Shown piece by piece: positions 21,159 to 34,259 of a stretch of DNA of 64,000 nucleotides (positions are counted from its first letter, which is position 1; each line of letters starts with the position of its first letter). The stretch is taken from assembly GCA_032719365.1 (NCBI GenBank), contig CM064875.1:29534693-29598692 (forward strand), in the 5' to 3' direction. A program made the position numbers and the translations under genes. Source of the DNA: Prinsepia uniflora (taxonomy: Eukaryota; Streptophyta; Magnoliopsida; Rosales; Rosaceae). The notes below the pieces were generated by a model that did no database searches, was not told the DNA's origin, and saw only the letters and a list, made by a program, of their open reading frames with translations.

Positions 21159-24100
21159 TGTAACGCCCCGGACGTTCTGAAAATGTAATATTGTAAAATA
21201 TTGAATAAAATGACGTTTTTACCCCTGTGATTTGTGTGGTCAAATTGTTGACTTTTTGATTGGGAGGTCGAACGGACGTGGAGTGATGACCGTGACGTAG
21301 TTCGGGACGTCACGAGTTCATAGACAGGTGGCACGTTCGATTTGGATGAACAGGGTGAAAGTTATGACGTTCGGAAGTTCAGGGGCATTATCGTAATTGG
21401 GCGTTGTTAAGGGGGAAAAGTTGACTTTTTGTTTGACAATTGATATGCATTTGACTCGAAGACCGTTATGTTCGTCTCGACGCCCTGAGTACAACGACAG
21501 GCGGCACGCTTGAAATGGACGTCGGATGACCGAGTTATGGGTCACGGAAGCTGGAGGTCAATTTGGTAATTATTGCACAGAAGGGCATTTTGGTCATTTT
21601 CACGGCGGTTACTGTAGCACCACCGTGAAAAACAGAGTGCGGCCGTGGAGCTTTGTGCGTGCAATTGTTTATGGCTAAGTGGACTGGTGAGTGGGGTTAG
21701 TTTATGAATTTTGAGATTGTGGGAAGCATCCTTGCGTGTCTGGGCAGAGACTGAGTGCACGGGCTGGGTTAAATAATGGCTATGGCTTCTGTGTGCGTGG
21801 GAGACATTTTCAGAAAATCTCAGTTGGTCTCCCACGAGTTGTTGGCCGTTTGAATTGATCGACAGAGTAAAGGAGTGAGGAGAGGGCTCAGTTGGGTCAT
21901 TTGGTTCAGTTTTGAAGTTGAGTTGAGAGGAAACCGTGAGTGAAACCGTGAAGAACCATTTTCGGGTTTTTGGGGGGAAAGCTCTGAATTCGACTTCTAC
22001 GGGTTGAGAGACAAACCTAAACACATTGAGAGACTTCTGGGAGTGAAAGGATCACGTTGGTGCAAGTTTTGGTTGAGGACGACCACTGTTGGCCCTAGAA
22101 CCCAAGTGCTGTTCAGGGAGGAACCAGTTGGAGGGAAAAATCCCATTCAATTTCTGGAGCCTGTTGATCGAAACCAAAGGCCGTGTTAGACTTCCGGGGC
22201 CACTTCGAGCACAACCGTGCAAGAATTGAAGGAGGAGGAGGACAGTTTGGCCGGGAACCTGAGTCTCAGTTTCAGGGGAAAACTAGTGCTGCGGACGACG
22301 ACTTCCAGGTAACGGCGAGCTAAATTGTTAGTGCCATTATGTTCGTCTAAGTTTCCTTAATCTACTGGTGAAGTTAATTTGAGAATGGAGTTAGTTTGGG
22401 GGAGTTCTGAGTGATGACCCGTTCGTCTGTTCAAGGCTGGGTTGAATCGACTTGGGGACCATTGAGGTTAATTAGCATTACAGACATAAAATTAATAGAG
22501 TAGAGAAGGTGTTAGGATTGAAAACGGGAGGAATTGCTTGAGAATTGAACTTGAACTGGTCGGGTTGTGTCGCGGGTGACAGACCCGTTTATCAGGCTAT
22601 CCGGGTAGGAACGATGACACTGTAGCTTGGCGCGTGGCCTTCACGCGCAGCCACTTTGGGCGGCGCGTGACGGCGCGTGCGATGTCATCTCCGATCACGG
22701 TCAACATGGAAATTGATCCTTTCGGTCTAATTAACATTTTACCTTTAGAGTTCGAATTGTTCGGAGTCATTCGGGATAATTTCGGGAGCTTGGAAGTTTA
22801 GGACCTTAAGGTTAATTTCGCCGAAAAATCCGGGAAAATTTGGAAAAATCCTACGAGCTATTTGAGGATGTTTGTAACCCTTCTTGTACATTTTTACAGG
22901 CCCGGACACTTCCGAAGCTACGGAGGAGTCCTAAAACAGTGAGTGGACCTTTTGATTTCTAAATTGGGCATGCATGACTATTTTGCTTATTTATCTTTTG
23001 GTTTTACCTATGATTTTATGATGGTGAGATGATATATCGGTTTTACATGTTTCCACGTTTTTCGAGATATTTATCGTATTTCACGCATTTCGAGATTACG
23101 GTTTTTGCTTATGCATGCGTGATGATCTTGATGAAGTACCTGGATATGAATATGCATGTTTCGGATTTATGATGTTTGATCACATTGTGAAGTAATTTTT
23201 GGAAATTGCATGTGTTGGAATTTGCATGTGAATTCGGACATAAGTCATGTTATGATGAGAAATGTTTTCGGAATAATGTTGGAAAACGGTTTGTGATGAA
23301 TCCTGGTTTGTTGTGTTTAAAAACGGTTTTGGGTTTAAAGACCCGGTTAATGGTTGGATCTGGTTTTGGGTTTAAAGACCCGGTATGTTGATGACGGGGG
23401 CGGGCCCGAAAATTGGGTTTAAAGACCCGAATTGAGTTTAAAGACTCGTGAGTTTAAAGACTCGATTATTATGATACCCCCGAGGCCTATTAATCATGTT
23501 TTGAGTTTAAAGACTCGTTGATATCCCGGGAAGGCCTAATGTTGAGTTTAAAGACTCGGATGGATCCAACGGCATAATTGTGATTATTGGTTTATGTCAG
23601 GACCCACCCCGGTTTCACCCCGAAACCCGAGGTAAATCCCGCTCCCGTCTGACTCCCCAACACAACACCTAAGGAACACTCACTCAAAACCAGTCAAACG
23701 CAGGAGTAATTACAAAATATCCCAAAATCCCTATCGTTTACAGAGCATAGCACTACATTACACGGAAAATAAAAACCGAGAAAGTACACGCACACAGAAG
23801 CCTTTAAACTCTTCTAGGATCCCTCACGTCACTTCTATGCCTCAGACTCTGCGTCGACGTCAAGACCCCGCGCTAGCTCCACAACCTGGAGGGCAATTTA
23901 AAACAAAAAATGTGAGTGGACCAGAAGGTACAAAAGTTCAAAAACCATTTTATAAAAAAAACGAGTTAAACCCTCCGTTTTGAAAACACATGCATAACCA
24001 GCAGTTATAAACACATTTATAAAAGAATCATTCTTAAACATCATAAGAAACAGAAACACTATAAAGTATCATAAGAAACCACAGCATGAGTATCAGAAAC

Positions 24101-27100
24101 CGTATCAAAAACCATAAACATCAAATTATCATTTTCCCGATCAAACCTGCTGGATCTATCCGAGTCTTTAAACTCCCGAGTCTTTAAACTCAATCCAGGC
24201 CTTAATCATATCCGAGTCTTTAAACTCCCGAGTCTTTAAACTCAAGGCCTACGGGGGAAAAATCAATATATATCCGAGTCTTTAAACTCCCGAGTCTTTA
24301 AACTCAATCCGGGTCTTTAAACCCAATCCGGCCGGTCCCCCGTCACATATATCCGGGTCTTTAAACCCAATAACCAGATCCAGCAAATCCAATCCCAAAA
24401 CCATTTGAAAACCATTTACCAATCCACATCCAAACCCGAATCCGAAATCACTGGTTCGATGCTCTCCCGGCATCCAGAACCGTCATTCCGAACCCAAATC
24501 CGGAGTCCACTTTCCAACTTTAACACCAAAGTCCATTGGTCAATTTCGATTTCAAAACCAAAACCTTGATTCTCAAAATCATGTTCCAAAATCCCTTGAA
24601 ATCCTGAAAACATTTCCAAAATCACCCTTATCTCGAAAAACGTGTAACAACGCAAAACCAACCAAACATATTCGATAAACATAAAATCATGATTAAAACC
24701 ATAAAACCATTATAGAAAACAGTTATGCATGCTCGAGTTTAGAGAAAGGGTCCACTCACAGTACTGAGCCCTACTCGCGTCCCGAACGTCCAGCCCGTTC
24801 CTCGGCTTCCTCGGGAAATCCCGATCCTGTCAAACACCGTCAAATTACGTCACTAATACGTCTACCACCACTCTCCTAAATTCCTCAAAAATCCCCAACC
24901 TAAAGACTTAGAACCCCGGGACCCTAAACATTCACCCTCGCGGAACTAACCTCAAACGACTTCCGATTGACTCGAAACCAACTCCATTGAACTCACAACA
25001 ACTTCTAGACCAAAAACGATGTTGACCGTTTCTCCCAGAACCGCCGCACGCGCCCCCACGCGCCGCCCAAAGTGGCTGCGCGTGGCCCTCACGCGCCAGC
25101 TACAGTGCACCGTCAACCTTGGGCAGACCCGGTTCGCACCAGTGGTCTGGACCCTGAACCGGCGAGAGCGGTTCTCCTCATTCCGTCCACCAAAACAACT
25201 CCTCTCTTCACCAGCAGCATCGTCCCGTCCTAGGCTACCCCTTCCCGTGTGTCACTCACCTCGATTCACCCTAAAACTCGTCGACTCAACCTTGAACAAA
25301 AACCCGTACACTGCCCTGTTTCTTACTCCGGCCACCCACGACTTCCCCCTTCACGGAGGCTACACCAACCTCTTCCTAGGACTCTACCAAACCTCAACCA
25401 ACCTTCCTGGACTGTCGACTCAGCCCCAAGCTCGACGACTCGCCGTTTGAAACCCACGGCCAAAACAGAGGACACAGACACCTCCGTCGTGCCTGCAGCC
25501 ATCGTGCACCACTCCTCACGGCAGCACCACCAAACTACTCCCAGGACTCAATTAAAGCCCTTAGATCACTCTAGACTCATCGATTCAACCTCCCAAACCA
25601 CGACTTCCACGTTGAAACTCAACGGGAAAACAGAGTATCGATTTGGGGATGAGAGAATTACCTGCCTCCAGTCGCCGTCGTGAGCTCCGCTGGTAGTGGT
25701 TGACTCCTCGCAACCCGCACGACACCACCACGGACTCAATTGCCCCGTACACGGCCGCCACCGCCACAATCCTCACAACCTCCCTGCTATTTACCCCTGG
25801 TTTTCCCCGCAGCTCTTGACACCTTCACACACAACCACCACACCGTCAACCTCTCTCACTGCTTCCCTCTCACTCTCTGAACACCCTCACACACTCACAA
25901 TTCATCAACACTCACACCACCACCCTCAATTTCCTTCACGATCTCCCTCTGTTTTCTGTTTCCTTCTGCGCACAAACACGAACACGGGCACGGGTACACC
26001 CCAAAAATAGAACCGTGCACACACCTTAGAATCCCCCAGAACCCACTACACACTTGCCACATGTCACCATCCCCCTCTCTCTCTCACCCATGTGGCCCAA
26101 TCTCAGCCGTCCATTTTGCTTTCTCTGCACACATCCCCAGAAGCCAAAAAGACCAAAATACCCTCCTGTTTTACACATTTTTTACGGTTTTACCAAAACT
26201 TCCTAGACCCGTAACTTTCGCCTCGTAAGTCCGATGAACACGTGCCGCCTGTCATCGAACTCAGGACGACAAGAACTATCTAACCCTCCTAGGTCAACCT
26301 ACCAAAACTCGATTATACGAAAAGTCAACTATTCCCCCTACTTTACCCAAATTACGGTTAAGCCCTCAACCTTCCGAACATCACAACTTCCTCCTCGGAT
26401 GTCGGAATCGGGCGTGCCACCTGCCTACGGATTCGTGACGTCCTCAACTACGTCCTGCTCACTGGTCAACTCCCATTTGACCACCCGAAATAAAAGTCAA
26501 CATTTCTGCCCGGCCCAGGGCAAAATCGTCATTCTAAGTTCCCGGACCCCTCGGGACCACCTAACCCCTGATTAACCTTACTAATCACACCTTAATCCCT
26601 CAACTAATCCCAATTCTCGGGACGGGTTGTTACAGTTTACGTTTTACTTGATTTGTGCAAATAATGTTTCAAAATGACGGTTTCTGGAATCTGGTATTAT
26701 TAAATGGTTTTATATGAGTTATGAAGATCCTTATCACATTTTTCATGTGTTTCGGAAATAGAGTTTTCAAAAGTTTAATACACAAGTTTTGAATATTTGG
26801 TTATGCATGCGGATTACAAAACTGGAGGGCGAACCCGATTTCGGAAAACTGTTTTTCCTGCAAAACTTATGTTTCGGTCCACTCACACTTTGTTGTTTTA
26901 AATTCCCTCCAGGTCGTGGTACAAGTGCGGGGGCAAGCGCCGAGGCAGAGGCGGAGGCATAAAGTTTTCCGTTGCGGAGTAGTTAGTTCACAGAGTAGGA
27001 CTTGCTTCTTTAACCTGTTTTGTAATATTGCACTGTGAAACTGTGGACTTGTCGTCCAGTCGGTTGTAATCGTTTAATCTCCCTGGTCTGACAATTGGTG

Positions 27101-27202
27101 TGTTGTAATATTATTTAGTTTTCCGGTCTTTTGGATTCGATTGTCAGACGGGAGCAGGATGCTTCCCGATTATCGAGGCGATAATCGGGGTGGGTCCTGT
27201 CA
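21159..27202 (+). repeat. 5' LTR of element 3, split by a solo LTR
   Basis: TGTAACGCCCCGG start and GGGTCCTGTCA end; left flank CACGA. It contains the mirrored TGACGT pair at 21292-21313, the GC-rich block at 22621-22680 and seven hairpin units at 23331-23557. It resumes at 26640, after the nested element and its TSD, in register with the LTR of element 1 at about 7145. Confidence 0.92.
23595..26634 (-). mobile_element. Solo gypsy LTR (minus, 3,040 bp), TSD GTTTA
   Basis: It runs TGTCAGGACCCACCCC to GGGACGGGTTGTTACA on the plus strand, that is TGTAACAACCCGTCCC to GGGTCCTGACA on the minus strand. GTTTA flanks it at 23590-23594 and 26635-26639. It is absent at the same place in element 1's LTR. 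Eight hairpin units lie at 24162-24368 and a GC-rich block at 25045-25107. It has no internal domain. Confidence 0.92.
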
Positions 27203-27204
27203 AT

Positions 27205-27216
27205 TGGTATCAGAGC
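27205..27216 (+). other. Primer binding site of element 3
   Basis: TGGTATCAGAGC, 2 bp after the LTR end; identical to that of element 1. Confidence 0.9.
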
Positions 27217-27301
27217 CTAGGTTTACGATTCGTGTCCGGCACTAGGGTGTGCCTTGATTATTGTACTAACTTATGCCTCTTTCAGAGAAGGACGACCGGC
27301 C

Positions 27302-30300
27302 ATGCCTCCGCGACGCGAACCCCCTCCACGACCTGATGGCGATGCCGAGAGCGCTTCGATCGAGCGAGCTCAGCGTCTTGGGGCTACGGTGTTTAGTGGT
27401 GGAGCGGATCCCGAGGATGCTCACCGTTGGATTTCTTGGATTGAGCGGATTTTTACTGTGATGCACTGTCCTCCTGAGGAGCGTGTAGTGTTGGCCACAT
27501 TTTTACTTGATGGATCTGCTTATGAGTGGTGGTATACTCTGGAATTGTCGGGCTGGGATGCCCGTACAGTGACTTGGGAGACCTTTCGTGAACGGTTTCT
27601 GGATCAGTATTATCCCCGTTCATTCCGTGATGCTAGGGAGACCGAGTTTCTGCAGCTCCAGCAGGGGAGCATGTCCGTAGCTGAGTATGAGCAGAAATTT
27701 CAGATGCTATAATGGAGCCTCATCCGTAGGCAATGATCGTTATGGCAGGCCTGGTAACTATCAGGGTTCCGGATTCCGAGCGCCTAGGGCGCAGACTGCT
27801 CCGCAGGCGAGCGCGACTTCTGTTGCTTCCACGGGACGGCAGGGTGGTGGTTTTGCTCGTGATGCTTCCAGTGTTATCTGTTTCTTCTGTGGCGAGCGGG
27901 GCCACTATCGGAGGGAGTGTCCATCTTTGCCACAGGGTGGTGGCGCAGGTCGGGGTGGAGCAGAGCAGGGACGGAGCACAGCTGCAGTTTCTGGGACTGG
28001 GAGCACTCGAGGAGGTGGTACTGGAGCGGCTAATGGACAGATGGGCCGGGGCCCTGGGCGAGCAGCTGGACCACAGGCCCGAGTTTTTGCTGTTACGCAG
28101 CAGGAGGCCAGGGCAGCGCCTGGTGTTGTGACAGGTACACTCACGATCTTTGGGCATGATGTTTGTGCTTTAATTGATCCCGGAGCTACTCATTCATTTA
28201 TTTCACGGGACTGTGAGTTGTTGGCGGGTAGAGAGGTGTCCGCCTTGGACTGTGACTTGGGTGTGAGTACACCCACGGGAGATGTATTTGTGGTAAATCA
28301 AGTGTTGCGGGAGTGTCCCGTAATGGTAGGTGATGTTGGTCTGATGGCAGATTTGATACTCTTGGATTTGCACGACTTTGATGTCATTTTGGGAATGGAC
28401 TGGTTGACGCTCCATCATTCTTCTATCGAATGTGTTGATAAGAAGGTTACCTTTCGGAGCCCGGGGTTACCGGAAACCACTTTTCAGGGGATTCAACGAG
28501 CCACTCCTGTCGGAGTGATATCAGCCCTGAAGGCAAGTAAGTTGTTGAGGAAAGGGTGCCAGGGATACTTAGCTCAGGTGATGGATTCACGAGCTGCACC
28601 ATTGAGGGTGGAGGATATACCGATAGTACGGGAGTTCTCGGATGTCTTTCCGGAGGATCTACCGGGATTGCCACCGCATCGAGATGTCGAGTTCACTATC
28701 GATCTGGTTCCAGGTACGCAACCTATCTCTCAGACTCCGTATCGTATGGCGCCAGCCGAGTTGAAAGAACTGAAGGCGCAGTCACAAGAATTACTTGAGA
28801 TGGGGTTTATTCGACCGAGTGTATCCCCCTGGGGAGCCCCGGTGTTGTTTGTGAGGAAAAAGGATGGGAGTTTGAGACTCTGTATCGATTACAGGCAACT
28901 GAATAAAGTAACAGTCAGGAACAAATACCCGTTGCCTCGGATCGATGATTTGTTCGATCAACTGCGAGGAGCGCAGTACTTCTCCAAGATTGATCTACGT
29001 TCTGGGTATCATCAATTGCGGGTTAAGGATGAGGATGTACCCAAGACAGCTTTTAGGACCTGTTATGGTCATTATGAGTTCCTTGTGTTGCCGTTTGGTT
29101 TGACCAACGCACCCGCAGCATTTATGGATTTGATGAACCGAGTGTTGCAGCCATACTTGGATCATTTTGTCATCGTGTTCATTGACGATATCCTAGTCTA
29201 CTCGAGGAGTGCGGAAGCGCACGAGGAGCACTTAAGGATGGTGCTAGGTACCTTGAGGAAAAACCAGTTGTATGCGAAGCTCAGCAAATGTCAGTTTTGG
29301 TTGACGAGCGTTAGTTTCTTGGGGCATGTGATCTCAACTGACGGGATCAGCGTGGATACTCAGAAAATTGAGGCAGTGGCGAAGTGGGAACAACCGAGGA
29401 CCGTCACTGAAGTCCGAAGTTTCTTGGGTTTGGCTGGTTACTACAGGAGGTTCGTAGAGGGTTTCTCTACCATTGCTGCCCCGTTGACGCGACTGACGCG
29501 GAAGGGAGTCAAGTTTGAGTGGGATGACGATTGTGAGCGTAGTTTTCGGGAGCTAAAGGAAAGGTTGACATCTGCTCCTATACTGACCTTTCCGGACGAC
29601 AGTGGGGAATTCGAGGTGTACAGTGATGCATCCTTACAGGGTTTGGGATGTGAGCTAATGCAACATGGGAAAGTGATCGCCTATGCTTCTCGCCAGTTGA
29701 AACCGCATGAGCGCAACTATCCGACGCACGACTTGGAGTTAGCTGCTGTTGTGCATGCGTTAAAAATCTGGAGACATCACCTGTAGGGTGCGACTTGCAG
29801 AATGTTCACGGATCACAAAAGCCTGAAGTACTTGTTCACTCCGAAGGAGTTAAATGTGAGGCAACGACGGTGGCTAGAGCTAATTAAGGATTATGATTGC
29901 ACGATTGAGTACCACCCGGGAAAAGCCAATGTGGTGGCTGATGCTCTAAGCCGGAAGTCAACGCATTCTGTGGCACATCTACGGACGGTTCATTTACCAC
30001 TTTTGGTTGAACTCCGTAAGAATAGCATTGATTTGGGTTTGGATGGCCAAGGTGTCTTGCTGGCTAATTTTCATGTGAGACCACTTCTGGTCGATCGGAT
30101 CGTTGAGGTCCAATCTCAAGATCCTGTCTCATGTGTACTTCGGATTGAAGTGGAAGCCGGTGAATGGCTGGATTTTACAGTCAGGGAGGATGGAGCTTTG
30201 CTAAAAGAAGGACGGTTGTGTGTGCCCGACGTTGAGGCACTGAAGAAGGAGATCTTGGACGAAGCTCATAGTTCAGCCTACGCGATGCATCCTGGTGGGA

Positions 30301-31514
30301 CCAAGATATATCGTACCTTGCGAGAGCACTACTGGTGGCCGGGAATGAAACAGGAGATTGCCGAGTTTGTCAGCAGGTGTCTGATTTGCCAGCAAGTGAA
30401 GGCTGAGAGACAACGACCTTATGGAGCCTTGCAACCACTACCTATTCCGGAATGGAAATGGGATCACTTAACGATGGATTTTGTGTTTGGACTTCCTAGG
30501 ACACCCAGAGGTCACGATGGAGTTTGGGTGATTGTGGACAGGCTTACGAAATCAGCTCATTTCTTGCCAGTATGAGAGAACTTCAGGATGACACAGTTGG
30601 CCCAGTTGTTTATCATTGAGATCATCCGTTTGCACGGTACTCCGGAATCAATAGTTTCTGACCGAGACTCGAGGTTTACTTCTCGATTTTGGCAGAGTCT
30701 GCAGGAAGCATTTGGAACGAAACTTTGTTTCAGTACTGCATTTCATCCTCAGACTGACGGCCAGTCTGAGCGGACCATCCAGATTTTGGAGGATATGATG
30801 CGAGCTTGCGTTTTGCAATTTCAGGACACTTGGGAGTCACATCTAGCCTTGATGGAATTTGCCTACAACAACAGCTATCAGGCGAGCATTGGGATGGCTC
30901 CGTACGAAGCCTTGTACGGACGGCAGTGCAGAACCCCGTTGTGTTGGACGGACGTAGGTGAAAGGAAGCTGACTAAATCCGAATTAGTGGAACTGACGAC
31001 CGAGAAGATCAAACTCATCAGGGATCGGCTCAAGGCAGCCCAAGACAGACAAAAGAGCTATGTGGACCATCGGATTCGAGATCTTGAGTTTGCGGTCGGA
31101 GATCGGGTATTTCTGAAATTGTCCCCTTGGAAGGGTGTGGTGAGATTCGGCAGGCGAGGGAAGTTGAGCCCTCGTTACATCGGACCTTATGAGAATACCG
31201 AGAGGATTGGCCCGGTGGCCTACAGGTTGGCACTACCGCCAGAGCTTTCGAAGGTCCACGATGTTTTTCATGTGTCAATGTTGCGGAAATATGTGTTTGA
31301 CGCATCTCATGTACTGGAGGAGCAGCCCATTGAACTTCGAAATGACTTGAGCTTCGAGGAACAGCCGGTGCAGATTTTGGATCGAAAGGATAAAGTACTA
31401 TGTCGGAAGACCGTTCCTCTGGTAAAGGTACTCTGGAGGAACCAGAATGTGGAAGAAGCCACATGGGAACCCGAGGCACAGATGCGAGAACAGTTCCCCT
31501 ACTTGTTTCCTTGA
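27302..31514 (+). pseudogene. Gag-pol pseudogene of element 3
   Basis: Close relative of the element 1 polyprotein. A net 248-bp deletion in gag (junction at 27709-27713, against 631-881 of element 1) leaves an in-frame TAA and shifts the frame. The Arg/Gly-rich gag segment before the zinc knuckle is lost. Two further stops follow: TAG at 29784-29786 (Tyr codon in element 1) inside RNase H, and TGA at 30573-30575 (Arg codon) inside integrase. The zinc knuckle (CFFCGERGHYRREC), RT FIDD, integrase HHCC and the chromodomain-like tail are otherwise present. The protease again reads D-P-G, so that change predates the split of elements 1 and 3. Confidence 0.94.
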
Positions 31515-31535
31515 AATTTCGGGACGAAATTTCTT

Positions 31536-31547
31536 AAGGGGGGAAGA
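31536..31547 (+). other. Polypurine tract of element 3
   Basis: AAGGGGGGAAGA directly before the TGTAACGCC of the 3' LTR stub. Confidence 0.85.
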
Positions 31548-31548
31548 T

Positions 31549-31620
31549 TGTAACGCCCCGGACGTTCTGAAAATGTAATATTGTAAAATATTGAATAAAA
31601 TGACGTTTTTACCCCCGTGA
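31549..31620 (+). repeat. 3' LTR stub of element 3
   Basis: The first 72 bp match the 5' LTR start at 21159, then switch to Cassandra LTR sequence at CCCCGTGA. That short string also occurs in Cassandra (GACCCGTGAGCTTGG), so the junction has a few bases of homology. Confidence 0.9.
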
Positions 31621-31897
31621 GCTTGGAAAGGTAAGATCGGTGAATGATCCCACATCGCTCGGGGTTGGGAAAGGTGAAGTAGCTTATATGTGTGGGTACG
31701 TATCAATCTAACACAAGGCCTTTTGGGAGCTCAGTGGCTTTGGGGGGGATTGGAACCCCAAAGTTAAGGGAGTTAAGGCTGGTGCAATCCCATGATGGGT
31801 AACCTACTGGGAAGTTGCCCGTGAGCTCCCGAAAACAAAACCGTGAGGGCTGGGCTCAAAGCGGACAATATTGTGTTAGATGGGCCGGGTCGTGACA
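31615..31897 (+). repeat. Truncated Cassandra-type LTR with 5S-like core
   Basis: It matches 40746-41027 and 41174-41454 from GTGAGCTTGGAAAGG to GGGTCGTGACA, but lacks the LTR start (TGTAAGACCCGG and the next about 70 bp). The 5S-like core (AGTTAAGGGAGTTAAGG, GATGGGTAACC, CTGGGAAGTTGC) has more changes than in the intact element: GCG to GGG in box A and GTGACC to GTAACC in the internal element. Confidence 0.85.
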
Positions 31898-31961
31898 CTC
31901 CGTTTCAGATGGGAGCAGGGTCATCCCGTGTTAATCCCGGAGGGATTGGGATTGGTCTGTC
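31898..31961 (+). repeat. LTR tail fragment
   Basis: About 64 bp resembling a gypsy LTR 3' end: CAGATGGGAGCAGGGTCATC, a block with AATCCCGG and GGGATTGGG, then GGTCTGTCA. It is close to 60304-60362, the end of the solo LTR at 57559. No primer site follows it. Confidence 0.6.
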
Positions 31962-34259
31962 ATGATACAACGGCTAAATCCTTACGCATATGTCACCAAG
32001 CCAATATAATCATAAGGTCCAATAACTCGGGAACTCATTCCCCTCGCTAGGTCAATCACACCATACCCCTTTCCCAGGGTCACTATGTATAACGAATTTA
32101 ACTTTTCCTTCCGTTATGTTTATCATCACAGGTTTCACTGATATCTACCTCCTGCCAATAAGCATTCAGTATAATCATTCATACCACCTTGTAAATCATA
32201 TCCCTTCCTAAATCTCTACTCCATCATACACCACGTATGGTCCTGTAGTTGGATTCCAATATTCCAAATAATAAAAAATCATATATTATTCCAATCCTAT
32301 GGAGTTCCATCAATGACATGATTTCACTTATCCTTAAGTTATCAAACATGACAATTCTCTCCCCAAATAATACCTGATCTGACAATGCGGTCGTAATCTC
32401 AATGTATCCTGACCATCACCTTATCACACATTAAGCCTTCTTTTTATCCATTATTACCAATCCTGATGGTCGATACAGTGCTCGTACCTTCCTTCCCAAA
32501 GGTATATGACCTCTCCATACTCGACTACCTGCGTCGATTCCAAATTATGCAAGGAAAGTAAAACTTCTGAGGGTTCAGCTAGCATCGACATATACCTCAC
32601 CAAATCCCAAATTTCACGCAGAAAGGGTCATCATCGAACATCAGTCACTGTTTCTCCACTTTTAACCATTCTAATCCAGTCCTCATTTTCAATAACTCTG
32701 ACCTCCTTCTGGGTCAATCACCATAACTTGCAAAACATTGTAGAGAACCCCTCTACAATCCTCTGTCGTATCTATCCGATCTCACAACAACTCATGTTCC
32801 CTGTGACAGTCTTTAATTATTTTTTCATTGGCCAGTACATCTGTTTCTCCTGGGATTCACACTAATCCCGACCGTTATTAGTATATGTTCCACAAACCTA
32901 CTCTGGTCGACCTAACACTTATTCAACCACATATTTTTCTCTCGGAGGGCATTCAATACATCTGTTCAGTATATTACACGCCCATCTGTACATGTAAGTA
33001 CACTAACCAATCATCAATCATGGTACCATACACCATCCCAATGTGGTCAGAATACCAGACTCGTCAGCTCACAAATAAAACCGGTCCAATTGGCCATGCA
33101 AGGGTATCACCATCAACTAACCTTAGCCATATCAAATCCGGACATTATCTTTTTCTCTCTAACTCATAACCGACAGTTGTCACCATGTTGCCATCTCTCA
33201 ATAGGCTCAATAATCATAACCTTCCAACAGAACCACAAATCATTAGCTCGTGATGCGGGATACTTATCCCATACCGTTACCATATGAAGTTGTCCATAAT
33301 CAACATATAAGCTCAGACCATCATCCTTTTTTCCTCTTATCGCATAAGGAATACTGGATTCCCCACGATGACACTGAGCCAAATAACCCATATCTACCAA
33401 GTCATGTACCTGCACCTTCAGTCCTTATGACTCCGTAGGTGCCACATACCAGAAACAACTCATATACTCGACATTATCTCCATCATCAGCTCAACCTTTC
33501 ATCCTGGCAAAATCTCAAAAAACATTTTGCCAAATCTGTACGTCTTCTGCCATCACTAGGCATCTCATACACAAATCACATATGCCACACATCTGACCAG
33601 TGAACTTTGATTACCTCATACCAACAGTCCAAACTGTGAGGGTCTAAATCATTCTAGAGGATAACACTCTCGAGTCTCTCTGAAACATAACCTCTGGTAC
33701 TCCTGAACTCCATATATCATACTCAATAGTGGTATCTTGAGTCATCAATCAATCCATCCCAAGGATTACATCCAAATCATCCAAGTCCAAGAATACCCTA
33801 GGCTAGCCACTAGGCAAATAACGCCTGTCATCCTGGGTAGCCTCACATCAATGGTCTATCCCCCTTATGTATCACCAATTTCACCATAGATAATTACCAA
33901 GGTTACCACATACAGTTCATCCAATTTATCACATCTGTAACTCTAATCAGTTCACCGACTTCCATATCATAACCAATCACAAACATCGCCATATCCGTCC
34001 AATGTACAATCTCAAGACATGGAAGAGTGGATAGCTCGGGACCTACCAAATACATATTCATGGCCACAAGTAATACATATCCAGGTCAGCACTCCAGGGG
34101 CTACTCAGACCTCCTACTAGTAACTGCAATCCTCAGGCAAGTGGTCCCAATCCGATCACGCAGCTACGGTCCATCACGGGCCCTACCAACTCCTCCATTG
34201 CTCCCTAACAGTGCCATACCACTTTATCAATCTATCTAGATAACCATTTGTTTATGATG
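31962..34259 (-). pseudogene. Decayed gypsy gag-pol relic (minus strand)
   Basis: Old internal region with no intact frame. On the minus strand, 33164-33415 still reads like the start of RT: LVDMGY, then KKDDG-LYVDYGQLHMVTV-DKYP, the degenerate counterpart of LVDLGY...KKEGSLRLCIDYRQLNKVT. 33745-33800 looks like the end of the protease region (compare 53320-53365 of element 4). The order PR, RT, then 3' sequence runs right to left. The stretch 31961-32708 is duplicated at 42427-43175. Stops and indels are frequent. Confidence 0.65.

Larger units (their letters stand above)
21159..31620 (+). mobile_element. Ty3/gypsy chromovirus element 3 (same family as element 1, defective)
   Basis: The order is 5' LTR (21159-27202, with a nested solo LTR), primer site (27205-27216), gag-pol pseudogene (27302-31514), polypurine tract and a 72-bp stub of the 3' LTR (31549-31620). 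Protein and LTR sequence are highly similar to element 1. Removing the nested insert gives an LTR of about 2,999 bp, against 2,990 bp in element 1. The 3' LTR stops abruptly in a Cassandra-like LTR. Confidence 0.93.

Noticed and set aside
25019..26010. Three overlapping frames of 104-144 codons on the plus strand
   Set aside because: They are inside the minus-strand solo LTR 23595-26634. The low-complexity Pro/His/Ser/Thr content and overlapping frames argue against a gene.
32506..33438. Several plus-strand frames of 60-119 codons
   Set aside because: They lie over a decayed gypsy relic whose recognisable remains (RT start at 33164-33415) are on the minus strand.
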